Assembly: GCA_013361095.1 (NCBI GenBank)
Contig: JAATWA010000001.1
Location: 1,475,001 to 1,539,000, forward strand
Source: Pseudanabaena biceps
GTDB taxonomy: Bacteria; Cyanobacteriota; Cyanobacteriia; Pseudanabaenales; Pseudanabaenaceae
Direction: 5' to 3'
DNA length: 64,000 bases
Below the pieces are notes generated by a model. The model had not been told where the DNA came from. It saw nothing but the letters and a program-made list of their open reading frames with translations, and ran no database searches. The position numbers were made by a program, and so were the translations under genes. Below are positions 1 through 7,664 of this stretch, piece by piece. How positions within the stretch are numbered: the first letter of the stretch is position 1; each line of letters starts with the position of its first letter.

Positions 1-183
1 ATCGGAATCCTTGAGCATTTTATAAGCTTCCTGCACCAGCCGAAACTTATCTGACGCAGTTGGATCATTTTGATTAACGTCAGGATGATATTTACGAGCC
101 AAACGCCGATAAGCCACCTTAATATCATCTAAGGTAGCATTACGGGGAACGCCTAAAAGTCGATAGCATTCAGATAGGTGCAT
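1..183 (-). CDS. DnaJ-domain protein, N-terminal part (gene runs off the left edge)
   Basis: The first 61 codons of a J-domain protein read leftwards from an ATG at 183. The J-domain signature is clear: a helix with YRRLARKYHPD followed by an alanine/tyrosine-containing helix, so the HPD tripeptide that stimulates Hsp70 ATPase is intact. J-proteins recruit and activate DnaK. The rest of the protein lies outside the window, so it cannot be assigned to a full DnaJ or to one of the short J-domain proteins common in cyanobacteria. A small gene lies 14 bases upstream on the same strand and is probably co-transcribed. Confidence 0.9.
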   Translation of the reverse strand, partial: MHLSECYRLLGVPRNATLDDIKVAYRRLARKYHPDVNQNDPTASDKFRLVQEAYKMLKDSD

Positions 184-197
184 GAATGGATAGCTAT

Positions 198-365
198 TTA
201 TGCTGGCTTTGTACGAATTGAATACTTACCTTTCGGTGTAATTGGCGAACCCTTATTGGCTTCGACCAACTTTATGTATTTATCCAATGCATCCTCTTTA
301 GTAGCATGTTCTGAAATAACATGAACTTTACGACTTCCAGATAGTTCTAAGACAACTTGATGCAT
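198..365 (-). CDS. Small conserved-looking protein of unknown function (55 aa)
   Basis: An ATG at 365 opens a 55-codon frame ending in TAA at 198, 14 bases before the J-domain gene on the same strand. The product begins MHQVVLELSG and is charged, with a lysine-rich C-terminus (GKYSIRTKPA). No membrane segment or signal peptide is visible. The frame fills the space exactly and shares the direction of the downstream gene, which supports coding. A longer frame on the same strand further right only reads through palindromes. I do not recognise the family. Confidence 0.6.
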   Translation of the reverse strand: MHQVVLELSGSRKVHVISEHATKEDALDKYIKLVEANKGSPITPKGKYSIRTKPA

Positions 366-413
366 AGATATTTAAGACAGATAACCTTGAAACCTTAGAA
401 ATCATCTTAGCAA

Positions 414-472
414 AGATAAACCATCGAATAAAAAAGGGTGCAATGCACCCTTTTTTATTCGATGGTTTATCT
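414..472. terminator. Perfect 29-bp palindrome with single-base centre
   Basis: The arms AGATAAACCATCG... and its exact complement meet at GGGTGCAATGCACCC. The inner arms carry A6/T6 runs, so a bidirectional intrinsic terminator is likely. It lies between typA and the small gene at 198-365, both of which are on the minus strand. Confidence 0.7.
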
Positions 473-483
473 GTATAGAGTCT

Positions 484-550
484 GTTAGATTTAAGCAAAT
501 TTTTGAGAGGATGGCGAAGCCATCCTCTCAAAAATTTGCTTAAATCTAAC
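484..550. repeat. Perfect 32-bp palindrome with GAA loop
   Basis: Arms at 484-515 and 519-550 are fully complementary around the loop GAA (tip GGATGGC-GAA-GCCATCC). It sits just past the typA stop codon, so it probably ends typA transcription. It belongs to the general palindrome class seen throughout the window. Confidence 0.85.
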
Positions 551-590
551 GTTTGTTTAGCCGCCAAAGGTGGCTAAATCTTTATAGAAA

Positions 591-2384
591 TTAGCGCTTT
601 GCAAATTTCTTGGTCAACTTGCGTAAGCGAATCGATTCAGGAGTCACTTCAAGAATTTCATCGGGCCCAATATATTCAAGCGCCCGTTCGAGACTCATCT
701 CGATTGGTGCTTGCAACTGCACGATGTCATCAGCACCTGCCGCACGCATGTTAGTAAGCTGCTTACTCTTACAGACGTTCAGTTCCATGTCCTGAGGACG
801 ATTATTTTCACCGATAATCATGCCCTTATAAACCTTTGTACCAGGTTTAATAAAGAACACGCCGCGATCTTCCGCGTTCTTCAAGGAGAACTCAGTGGCA
901 GTACCTTCTTCAAAGGAAATCAGCACACCATTACGACGGGCGCTAATTTCACCCGCCGAAGCGCGGTAATCGAGGAAGCTATGGTTCATGATGCCAGCGC
1001 CACGGGTTGCACGCATGAAGTCTCCACGGAAGCCAATCAGTCCACGGGCAGGAACAACAAACTCTAGTTGAGAGCGTCCACCAGCCGACATTTGCATGTC
1101 GATCATTTCGGCACGACGTTGACCAAGGCGTTCGATACAGCCTCCGACAGCATCTTCAGGCACATCCAGCACAAGCGCCTCAAAAGGCTCGCACTTTTGA
1201 CCATTGATTTCACGGAAAATAACTTGAGGCTGGGTAACTTGGAACTCATAGCCTTCACGGCGCATGGTTTCAATCAAAATACCCAAGTGCAGTTCACCGC
1301 GTCCAGATACCGCAAAGCGATCGGGAGATTCAGGATCTTCTTGCACACGCAGAGCTACGTTGGTTTCTAGTTCACGCAAGAGGCGATCGCGGACTTGGCG
1401 AGTTGTCACCAATTTGCCTTCTTGACCAACAAAGGGTGAGTCATTAACACAGAAAGTCATCTGCAAAGTGGGTTCATCCACTTTGATCATTGGCAATGCT
1501 TGAGGCTCATTGGGGCAGGTGATGGTTTCGCCAATGTTAGCGGTAGCAAAACCTGAAACAGCGACAATATTACCTGCGGAGGAGGTTTGCATCTCCACGC
1601 GCTTTAGTCCATCAAATCCTAATAGCTTGGTGATTTTGCCCTTTGTGATCGTGCCATCTTCAGAAATTAAAGCTGCTTGCTGACCAGAGGTAATTGTACC
1701 GTTGTGGATTTTACCGATGACAATCCGACCCAAATATTCTGAATAGTCGAGAGTTGTAACTTGCAACTGCAAAGGCTTATCAGGATTACCAACGGGTGGA
1801 GACACATGGTGTAAGATTGCCTCAAACAAAGGCTTCATATCGACATTAGCATCTTCTAGCTTTTCTTTAGCAAAGCCGCCCATACCCGAGGCAAATAGGT
1901 AGGGGAAGTCGCACTGGTCATCATCAGCACCAAGCTCGATGAACAGGTCTAATACTTTACTAACCGCAACATGGGGATCGGCAAATTCGCGATCGATTTT
2001 GTTGATCACGACCATCGGACGCAAGCCCTTTTCTAGCGCTTTTTTTAAGACAAAGCGAGTTTGAGGCATAGGTCCTTCGTTGGCATCAACGATCAGCAAA
2101 CAGCCCTCAACCATACCGAGAACACGCTCAACTTCACCGCCGAAGTCAGCGTGTCCGGGGGTATCAACAATATTAATTAGCGTATCTTTGTAGCGAACGG
2201 CAGTATTTTTTGAAAGGATAGTAATGCCGCGCTCACGCTCTAGATCATTGGAGTCCATCACGCATTCGACAAGGGCTTCGCCTTCACGAAAAGCGCCAGA
2301 CTGTCTTAGGAGTGCATCAACTAAAGTGGTTTTGCCGTGATCGACGTGGGCGATGATGGCGACGTTACGAATGAGGAGAGACAT
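591..2384 (-). CDS. typA: GTP-binding protein TypA/BipA
   Basis: This 597-residue translational GTPase binds the ribosome and is linked to stress and low-temperature growth and 50S assembly. The G domain is at the N-terminus: AHVDHGKTT at residues 12-20 (G1), ERERGITI (G2), DTPGH (G3) and NKID (G4). EF-G-like domains follow, then the BipA-specific C-terminal region. The length is normal for the family and the ATG start at 2384 gives the expected [18 protein letters not shown] opening. It is a single-gene unit with palindromes at its 3' side and no close neighbour upstream. Confidence 0.97.
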   Translation of the reverse strand: MSLLIRNVAIIAHVDHGKTTLVDALLRQSGAFREGEALVECVMDSNDLERERGITILSKNTAVRYKDTLINIVDTPGHADFGGEVERVLGMVEGCLLIVDANEGPMPQTRFVLKKALEKGLRPMVVINKIDREFADPHVAVSKVLDLFIELGADDDQCDFPYLFASGMGGFAKEKLEDANVDMKPLFEAILHHVSPPVGNPDKPLQLQVTTLDYSEYLGRIVIGKIHNGTITSGQQAALISEDGTITKGKITKLLGFDGLKRVEMQTSSAGNIVAVSGFATANIGETITCPNEPQALPMIKVDEPTLQMTFCVNDSPFVGQEGKLVTTRQVRDRLLRELETNVALRVQEDPESPDRFAVSGRGELHLGILIETMRREGYEFQVTQPQVIFREINGQKCEPFEALVLDVPEDAVGGCIERLGQRRAEMIDMQMSAGGRSQLEFVVPARGLIGFRGDFMRATRGAGIMNHSFLDYRASAGEISARRNGVLISFEEGTATEFSLKNAEDRGVFFIKPGTKVYKGMIIGENNRPQDMELNVCKSKQLTNMRAAGADDIVQLQAPIEMSLERALEYIGPDEILEVTPESIRLRKLTKKFAKR

Positions 2385-2514
2385 GGGTGATGTATCGAAT
2401 TGATCGAAAAACTTATTATTTCTTTAACTATTATGCTTGAAGTTGTCAAAAAACTTTGTGTTTGTATCGATCTTGACATTAAGTTGTAAAAAGTCAAAGT
2501 CGTAAATTTCTCAC

Positions 2515-2555
2515 AAAATTAAAGAGCTGAGGCAAAGTGTCATCTCTTTAATTTA
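2515..2555. repeat. Imperfect inverted repeat AAATTAAAGAG/CTCTTTAATTT
   Basis: Complementary 11-base ends flank an unpaired middle containing GGCAAAGTGT. It looks like a decayed palindromic element. The rest of the gap 2385-2761 holds the typA promoter region and the palindromes at 2591-2735. Confidence 0.4.
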
Positions 2556-2590
2556 ACCTGTATAGCTGTCCCCAAGGGTACTGGGACATA

Positions 2591-2640
2591 AAACCCAAGA
2601 ATTGACTGGCGGCGTGCGCCGCCAGTCAATTCTTGGGTTT
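2591..2640. repeat. Palindrome, family F copy 1
   Basis: Twenty-four-bp arms starting AAACCCAAGAATTGACTGGC meet at GGCG-TG-CGCC. The flanks ACATA on the left and TGATTTGTCTTAAAAC on the right recur at 11313-11367 and 44309-44361, and the stem itself is almost the same as the 44309 copy. This defines a dispersed repeat rather than a simple terminator. Confidence 0.8.
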
Positions 2641-2650
2641 TGATTTGTCT

Positions 2651-2735
2651 TAAAACTAAAAACCTGTATCGCTACAGGTTTTTAGTTTTATAGCTACAGC
2701 GTTTTACGCTTTCTCGTAATACACAAAGCCTCAGC
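2651..2735. repeat. Palindrome (2651-2690) followed by a family G module
   Basis: An 18-bp stem TAAAACTAAAAACCTGTA with loop TCGC is followed by AGCTACAGCGTTTTACGCTTT ... ACAAAGCC ... ACTGTAAT. The latter module also occurs at 15724-15831 and 35912-35944. Its ends are TACAG and CTGTA. It lies just downstream of the rseP stop codon. Confidence 0.7.
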
Positions 2736-2761
2736 AAACTGTAATCGGTGATTCTGAGTTT

Positions 2762-3850
2762 TTAAAGTGGGCTTAAACCACTCTGCTGAAGCAAATTAAA
2801 TGAGTCTTTGAAAATCATCACCACACCTAAACCAAGAAGAATTACTAAACCTCCTTGCATAACATTATTTTGTAACTCTTCGGGCAGAGGTTTGCCACCG
2901 CGTAAAGCCTCGATCGCCAAAAATACGAGCTGACCACCATCAAGAGCTGGTAAAGGCAAAATATTAATAATCGCGAGATTAATGCTAATAATTGCGGTGA
3001 AGTCAAAAAGAGCCGCCGCGTCGGACTTAACGAGTTCAGATCCCATCGCCACGATCGCAACTGGACCTGATAATTGCGAAGCTGTATTTTGGAAATTAGT
3101 AGCTAGCTGCTTCAATCCTTGCACAGTCATCACGACTAGACGCTCAAAACTTTGGGTGGCGTTATCAAAAGCTTCACCAATGTTATTAACAGCACGACGA
3201 TGGGGCTTGCCTGTAAAATCTAACCTGACTCCGATTCGACCTTTGCCAATTTCCCCATCGGGCAAAATCGGTACTTGCAGCAGATTGCTGTCACGCATCA
3301 CTTGCAGATCAACGGTTTGATTGGCATTTTTAGAAATCAGCGATTGGAAGCGATCGAGAGTAGTTAAACTAGTATCGAATTTTATTCCGTTTGCCGATAG
3401 CACTACGTCTCCAGCCTGTAAACCCGCGATCGCCGCAGGAGCGTTAGTGTCGAGTATTTTGGTAATTCTCACTCCTGGCTGATCGACTGTGCCGATGCCC
3501 ACGCTCAAGGTCATTACTAGTAGTACTAAGTATGCAAATACAAAGTTGGCGACTACTCCCGCACTGATGACGATCGCCCGATCTAAAATTGGTCGATTTT
3601 TCATCAGATTAGGATCATTAGCAGGAATATCGCTTTCTTCATCGTCATCAGGAAAGCCAACATAGCCGCCAAGGGGAATTGCCCGCAGGGCGTACTCAGT
3701 TTGCTCGCCCTGATATTTCCACAGTACGGGACCAAAGCCTATCGAAAATCGATTGACATAAATACCTTGTAATCGCGCGGCGAGAAAGTGACCAAGTTCG
3801 TGAACCAAAATTAGAATTGCAAGAACGGCAATAGCGGGCAATGCAGACAT
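2762..3850 (-). CDS. rseP: Site-2 type intramembrane zinc metalloprotease RseP/MmpA
   Basis: This 362-residue membrane protease cleaves transmembrane segments of regulatory proteins such as anti-sigma factors. The zinc motif HELGH is at residues 17-21 in the first membrane helix. The second metal-site motif NILPLPALDGGQL lies near residue 300. A PDZ domain between them (about residues 120-190) includes GLQAGDVVLSANG. The length is shorter than the two-PDZ E. coli RseP and typical of cyanobacterial versions with one PDZ. It is transcribed alone, away from the DoxX gene. Confidence 0.93.
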   Translation of the reverse strand: MSALPAIAVLAILILVHELGHFLAARLQGIYVNRFSIGFGPVLWKYQGEQTEYALRAIPLGGYVGFPDDDEESDIPANDPNLMKNRPILDRAIVISAGVVANFVFAYLVLLVMTLSVGIGTVDQPGVRITKILDTNAPAAIAGLQAGDVVLSANGIKFDTSLTTLDRFQSLISKNANQTVDLQVMRDSNLLQVPILPDGEIGKGRIGVRLDFTGKPHRRAVNNIGEAFDNATQSFERLVVMTVQGLKQLATNFQNTASQLSGPVAIVAMGSELVKSDAAALFDFTAIISINLAIINILPLPALDGGQLVFLAIEALRGGKPLPEELQNNVMQGGLVILLGLGVVMIFKDSFNLLQQSGLSPL

Positions 3851-3955
3851 AAGCTTTGCTCAAAAAAGTTTAATTATATTGAACGTAATGTAGTGTGAAC
3901 CACCTGAAGTGTAGTGACACTTTAGATGATTGAAAATTAAGTCTAGTAAGGTTTT

Positions 3956-3990
3956 GAGATAAAAAAATGGCGTTGCTATTTTTTTATCTC
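3956..3990. repeat. 13-bp stem with A7/T7 tract upstream of rseP
   Basis: The arms GAGATAAAAAAAT and its complement surround a nine-base loop GGCGTTGCT. It lies about 105 bases upstream of the rseP start. Its A/T tract would allow termination in either direction. Confidence 0.5.
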
Positions 3991-4067
3991 TCTGATCAGT
4001 TAGCTTGCGATCGTAGCACAACCAAAATATTCGGTTATTCAACGATTATTCCTTACCCAGCCAAGAC

Positions 4068-4098
4068 TTAGGAGTGCGGCACTTTGCCCCACTCCTAA
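4068..4098. repeat. Short inverted repeat TTAGGAGTG/CACTCCTAA
   Basis: Nine-base ends, both containing TA, flank CGGCACTTTGCCC. It directly abuts the family A element that starts at 4098. It may be the remnant of a third element. Confidence 0.45.
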
Positions 4099-4292
4099 GG
4101 ATCAGAAATTTAATAAAACCCAAACTTGTTTCGGCGGGCTTCGCCCGCCGAAACAAGTTTGGGTTTTATTTGCACAAGTTACTCCCTTCCCATTGAAAAA
4201 TTAGACATTGCGGCGCTTCGCGCCGCAATGCTAGTTATTAGTTTTTAATGTGTATTTTGATACTGGGAAGGGAGTATTTAGTTTTTATCCCT
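4098..4292 (-). mobile_element. Family A palindromic element (copy 1), split by a nested element
   Basis: The segment 4098-4181 matches, in reverse orientation, the 100-bp elements at 25489-25588 and 30195-30294, including the perfect 28-bp stem at 4112-4170 with tip GGGC-TTC-GCCC. The match breaks off at 4181 where a family C element begins. After that insert, 4277-4292 (TTTAGTTTTTATCCCT) resumes the missing end, matching about 13 of 16 bases of the intact copies. Confidence 0.75.
4180..4276. mobile_element. Family C miniature element (copy 1), nested in family A
   Basis: The 97-bp unit has perfect 13-bp terminal inverted repeats TACTCCCTTCCCA and TGGGAAGGGAGTA. Inside is a short palindrome ATTGCGGCGC-TTC-GCGCCGCAAT. 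TA at both borders fits a TA target-site duplication, as made by IS630/Tc1-mariner transposases. It carries no open frame, so it would be non-autonomous. Similar units lie at 53154-53249 (full) and 32894-32950 (truncated). Confidence 0.75.
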
Positions 4293-4433
4293 AACCACTA
4301 TATTTACATTATAAAAACTTATGTTAAGATTAATATATATAAATAATGATTTATTGCAATATCTTAAGTTTTGTTAAAGAGTTGCTCGTCATTTTAGATA
4401 AACGTCAATTATCGATTTTATAAATTCACCGAC

Positions 4434-4958
4434 ATGAACAACACAACTCGCCTTGCCGCTTCGGTAGTTCGTTTAATTTTAGGTTCAGATTCGGCTCCAG
4501 TTTCTTTAACTCAAGCATCATTGCTTCTCCTCAGAGTTGTGCTTGGCACAGTCATGATTCACAACGGTTTAGATAAATTAGGCGATATCCCTGGGTTTGC
4601 CGAAGCCTATGTTGAAGCGATTGGCTTACCATTCCCAATTTTCTTTGCCTATCTTGCTGCCATCACTGAGACAGTTGCTTCTCCTTTATTGGCTCTAGGA
4701 TTCCTAACTCGCCCAGCCGCCTTAGGTTTGTTTTCGACAATGCTAGTTGCCAACTATCACCACATTTTGATCGGTGGATTTTCTATCCCATCTATCGAGT
4801 TGTCATCTATCTATGCAGTCTGTTTTGCATTTTTCACCGTATACGGTGGTGGTAAGTATGCGATCGACAGTTTGATTAGCAATGCCTTGGGTAAGTGGAT
4901 ATCTTTATCCGATGTTTCAACCGATATTGCTCCTGTAAAGGTTGCGCCAACCAAATAA
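4434..4958 (+). CDS. DoxX family membrane protein
   Basis: This 174-residue protein has about four hydrophobic helices, beginning near ASLLLLRVVLGTVMIHNGLD. The early R-x-x-x-G-x-x-x-x-H-G-x-x-K pattern and the middle helix LAAITETVASPLLALG are typical of the DoxX/SURF4-like family. DoxX proteins sit in the cytoplasmic membrane; some act with quinone oxidoreductases, but the role here is unknown. The ATG at 4434 follows a long AT-rich gap filled with repeats. A weak inverted repeat (AAGGTTC...GAACCTT, 4976-5004) follows the stop codon and may terminate it. Confidence 0.85.
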   Translation: MNNTTRLAASVVRLILGSDSAPVSLTQASLLLLRVVLGTVMIHNGLDKLGDIPGFAEAYVEAIGLPFPIFFAYLAAITETVASPLLALGFLTRPAALGLFSTMLVANYHHILIGGFSIPSIELSSIYAVCFAFFTVYGGGKYAIDSLISNALGKWISLSDVSTDIAPVKVAPTK

Positions 4959-5005
4959 AAATCAAAAACGTAACAAGGTTCACGCGCAAAGCAGGCGAAC
5001 CTTTT

Positions 5006-5072
5006 TATAACAAAACCCAAAATACAGGTGGCAGTGCGAAGCACCGCCACTTGTATTTTGGGTTTTGTTATA
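5006..5072. repeat. Long palindrome containing the stop codon of the minus-strand gene
   Basis: The arms TATAACAAAACCCAAAATAC and complement surround a GTGC-GAA-GCAC tip, with one imperfect pair nearby. The stop codon of the response regulator-phosphatase (TTA on the plus strand, 5068-5070) lies in the right arm. It probably terminates both convergent genes. Confidence 0.8.
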
Positions 5073-6222
5073 TGGAAAACTCTACTTCCAACAGTGACAA
5101 GTCATCTTCAAAAGGTCGATGGTTAGCGGCGGATTTGACGCAACTTAATATATGTTCAATGCGGGATTGGCGATCGCTGGAAGTCCTAATAAAAGTATCC
5201 ATAAGAGCATTAAAGCCCCAAATACTTCCATCCTCTTGAGGTATTTCATACACTCCGTCACTAAACAGATATAACCGACTACTAGTATCGATTTCACAAC
5301 TCTGATGACGATACTCAATCTCAGGCATCATACCAATTGGTAATCCTGCGGTTTTTAATAGCTTAATTTTGGGGATTTCTTCATTGGAAATCAATACAGC
5401 AGGTGGATGTCCAGCACTGGCATAAAGTAATTGATGCGTTTTTTGGTTATACACACCGTACCAAATCGTGAAATACATTTCATTATGTACAGACATCTGA
5501 AATGTATTATTTAAATCCGTTAGAACTTCTCTGGGACTATGGAAATTAGTAGTGTCCTGTGATGAAGTGCTGCGTCTAAGACTGCGGCTCCGCATGATAT
5601 TTAAAACCGATACGGATAAAAGCGCCGAGCCAACGCCATGACCTGATACATCTAAAAGATACAAAGCAAGGTGGTCTTCATCTAACCAGAAATAGTCAAA
5701 GCTATCACCACCAAGCTGTGTTGATGGTAAAAAGCTCGATTGAATAGAAATTTTCCCTTCTATATTGGCAGGTAAGAGCGATCGCACGTAATGTGACGCT
5801 TGTATTAATTCCAGTTCAATTAGTTGTTTTTGACGTTGAATTTCTTCGGTCGCGTGATATAACCGCAGACCAGCTCTGACTCGCGCCCGTAACTCATTAA
5901 TGCGAGGAGGTTTGCTCAAGAAATCATCGGCTCCCATTTCCAGCCCTTTGACCAAATCCCCTTCTTGGTCACGAGCAGTTAATAGGATTAAATAGATATT
6001 AGCTAGTTGAGAATCACTCTTGATCTGACGACAGACTTCTAATCCATCAATAATTGGCATCATCCAATCACAAATAATCAAAGATGGATGGATTTCTCTA
6101 GCGATCGCCAGTCCCTCATCACCATCCTTAGCCACCACCACGTCATAACCTTGGCTCTTCAGAAATCTCTGAAGAGTCATTCTAATCGTAGGGTCGTCAT
6201 CGATTATGAGAAGTTGCGACAT
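5068..6222 (-). CDS. Response regulator with PP2C/SpoIIE-type serine phosphatase output
   Basis: This is a 384-residue two-domain protein. An N-terminal receiver (residues 1-120) has acidic residues at 8-10, the phospho-acceptor Asp52 in CDWMMP and Lys104 in LSKPP. A linker helix leads to an RsbU/SpoIIE-like PP2C phosphatase (about 165-384) with metal-binding aspartates in LYLLDVSGHGVGSA, LFSDGVYE and FEDDLSLLEV. Such proteins turn a phosphorelay into dephosphorylation of an anti-sigma-antagonist (STAS) protein. No kinase or STAS gene is adjacent. All catalytic motifs look intact. Confidence 0.93.
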   Translation of the reverse strand: MSQLLIIDDDPTIRMTLQRFLKSQGYDVVVAKDGDEGLAIAREIHPSLIICDWMMPIIDGLEVCRQIKSDSQLANIYLILLTARDQEGDLVKGLEMGADDFLSKPPRINELRARVRAGLRLYHATEEIQRQKQLIELELIQASHYVRSLLPANIEGKISIQSSFLPSTQLGGDSFDYFWLDEDHLALYLLDVSGHGVGSALLSVSVLNIMRSRSLRRSTSSQDTTNFHSPREVLTDLNNTFQMSVHNEMYFTIWYGVYNQKTHQLLYASAGHPPAVLISNEEIPKIKLLKTAGLPIGMMPEIEYRHQSCEIDTSSRLYLFSDGVYEIPQEDGSIWGFNALMDTFIRTSSDRQSRIEHILSCVKSAANHRPFEDDLSLLEVEFSI

Positions 6223-6230
6223 ATTAAGTA

Positions 6231-6326
6231 CTTGTACAAAATAAATTAGCCAAACCCATAAAGTTGCGCCCCTCTTGGGCGCAACTTTATGGGTTTGGGT
6301 TTGTAATTAATTACGTCCATCTACTT
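6231..6326 (-). mobile_element. Family B palindromic element (copy 1)
   Basis: A stem around AAGTTGCGCCC is flanked by CTTGTACAAAATAAATTA on the left and TTTGTAATTAATTACGTCCATC on the right. The same flanks, in either orientation, occur at 7087-7156, 21862-21953 and 53258-53337 while the stem sequence varies. It lies between the phosphatase gene and CyanoP. Confidence 0.75.
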
Positions 6327-6355
6327 AATCTAAACGAATCAAAAAGGAAATATAG

Positions 6356-6904
6356 CTATTCGTCGATGGTGAAGGATTTAGCAACTCTCAAAAACAAGTC
6401 TTTGACTTTATCCCAGCGTTTCTCTGAGCTAGATATGTTCATTGTGTAGAGGTTGCCGCGATTTGTGGCGACGGTGACAAGATCATGGCGAGGTTCACCC
6501 TGCGATCGCTGTACGGCATATTCAAAAATGTAATAGTTGCGATCGCCTAATTCTTTTTGAGTCGCTTTAAGCAACTTAGCTTCACGCCCCGAACCTTCAG
6601 GCGCTACCACTCTTTGTTGTACGCGCAAACCGATCGCCTCTGGATCACCAATCTCCTCAAGAGTTTTGACTGTTTCTAGCTTGCTAATCGCAACGGATAC
6701 ATTCTCAGAGGGTTCAATAATGTCATGAAATAAAATATCAATTGCTGAATTGCCCTTAGTCTCTGTCCAACCATTGGGATACAAAAATCGATATCCATCC
6801 TTACTATCTGCAAATGGCACTAGCCCACTGGTAGGTGTATTAGCGCAGCTAGTCAGAAAAAGCGCAAGTATCACGAGTAAGGTAGAGACGGTGCGTTTGA
6901 GCAT
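6356..6904 (-). CDS. CyanoP, lipoprotein PsbP homologue of photosystem II
   Basis: This 182-residue protein has a lipoprotein signal (hydrophobic helix then LTSC, lipidated Cys20). The PsbP-fold opening LVPFADSKDGYRFLYPNGW is at about residues 29-47 and the chain ends in a typical PsbP strand pattern. CyanoP is anchored on the lumenal face of the thylakoid and acts in early photosystem II assembly around D2. Length and motifs are normal. It is a single-gene unit on the minus strand, ending close to the family B element. Confidence 0.9.
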   Translation of the reverse strand: MLKRTVSTLLVILALFLTSCANTPTSGLVPFADSKDGYRFLYPNGWTETKGNSAIDILFHDIIEPSENVSVAISKLETVKTLEEIGDPEAIGLRVQQRVVAPEGSGREAKLLKATQKELGDRNYYIFEYAVQRSQGEPRHDLVTVATNRGNLYTMNISSSEKRWDKVKDLFLRVAKSFTIDE

Positions 6905-7086
6905 GATGGAAGAATTAAGTAAAATATTAAAAATTTAAAAACGAAAATCTTAGCGGTAATCTTGAAAAATTTGTCTCAAAGCAATCGACTTCAGTTAGCG
7001 CGAACTACTTTGCAAGACTTACCAATAATAGAATACAGTAACGCCGCAATAGCTACCAACAGCTTTTGCGGCTCTATAAAGTAGCT

Positions 7087-7156
7087 TGGCAAAATAAATT
7101 ACCAAAACCCGTAAAGTTGCGCCCCGCAGGGGCGCAACTTTACGGGTTTTGGTAAT
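7087..7156 (-). mobile_element. Family B palindromic element (copy 2)
   Basis: The stem CCGTAAAGTTGCGCC is shared with the copy at 53258-53337 and preceded by AAAATAAATTACC, the conserved flank. The distal flank is shorter than in copy 1. It is the only structure seen in the gap 6905-7352 apart from AT-rich DNA with possible promoter hexamers near TATGAT at 7233. Confidence 0.65.
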
Positions 7157-7352
7157 AATCACTTATGGATTGTTAAGTATTACATCAAAAGATTACGCTT
7201 CGTATCAAGGTAGATATGAGAGGAATACTTGTATGATAGTTTCTATATCAAAAGTTATAGATAAACTTTCCTGAACATCAGTAATCGCAGGATTTGTTCC
7301 TATAAAAACAATATTCAGTTTACATTCACATAACTAAATGAGAGGTAACACG

Positions 7353-7553
7353 GTGACTAATAAATTTGTCGCGATCCAACAAATCGACGTTCAAGGCGAT
7401 CTAAGTGAGTATGTCGCGCATTTACAGTTACACATGGCTTTACAAGCCCGAAACCTCGTCCCAAATTTGAGTAGCGATCGCGCTCAAGATAGCCGTAGCA
7501 GAATGCTTTCTAGCACGCAAGCTGATTTTGAAAGATTAGCCTCTCGATTGTAA
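7353..7553 (+). CDS. Small protein of unknown function (66 aa)
   Basis: The frame is open from an ATG at 7338, but a GTG at 7353 is preceded by GAGAGGTAA at good Shine-Dalgarno distance, so the GTG is preferred. The product starts MTNKFVAIQQIDVQGDLSEY and is soluble and helical in character. A strong hairpin with a TTTATATTTT tail follows the stop codon, and metH begins 112 bases later. I do not recognise the family; the ribosome site and terminator support a real gene. Confidence 0.6.
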   Translation: MTNKFVAIQQIDVQGDLSEYVAHLQLHMALQARNLVPNLSSDRAQDSRSRMLSSTQADFERLASRL

Positions 7554-7567
7554 ATTTAACCGAACTC

Positions 7568-7614
7568 AATATAAAGAAGGGAAGAGCGCAAAGCGCTCTT
7601 CCCTTCTTTATATT
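7568..7614 (+). terminator. Hairpin between the small gene and metH
   Basis: The arms AATATAAAGAAGGGAAGAGCGC and complement are separated by an AAA/AAG centre. It lies 15 bases after the stop codon at 7553 and ends in TTTATATT. Confidence 0.75.
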
Positions 7615-7664
7615 TTGGTATAATATGCCCCTAGAGTCACTTTCTTAGCCTAGGGTCAAATTAC

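Noticed and set aside
328..567. 79-codon minus-strand frame near the left end
   Set aside because: It translates two palindromes (414-472 and 484-550) and overlaps the better 55-codon gene start; no protein-like composition.
4895..5239. 114-codon plus-strand frame after the DoxX gene
   Set aside because: It overlaps the DoxX end, a palindrome and the antisense of the phosphatase gene; a shadow frame.
7554..7664. Cobalamin riboswitch before metH
   Set aside because: The gap is only about 110 bases, mostly a terminator hairpin, and no B12-box was recognised.
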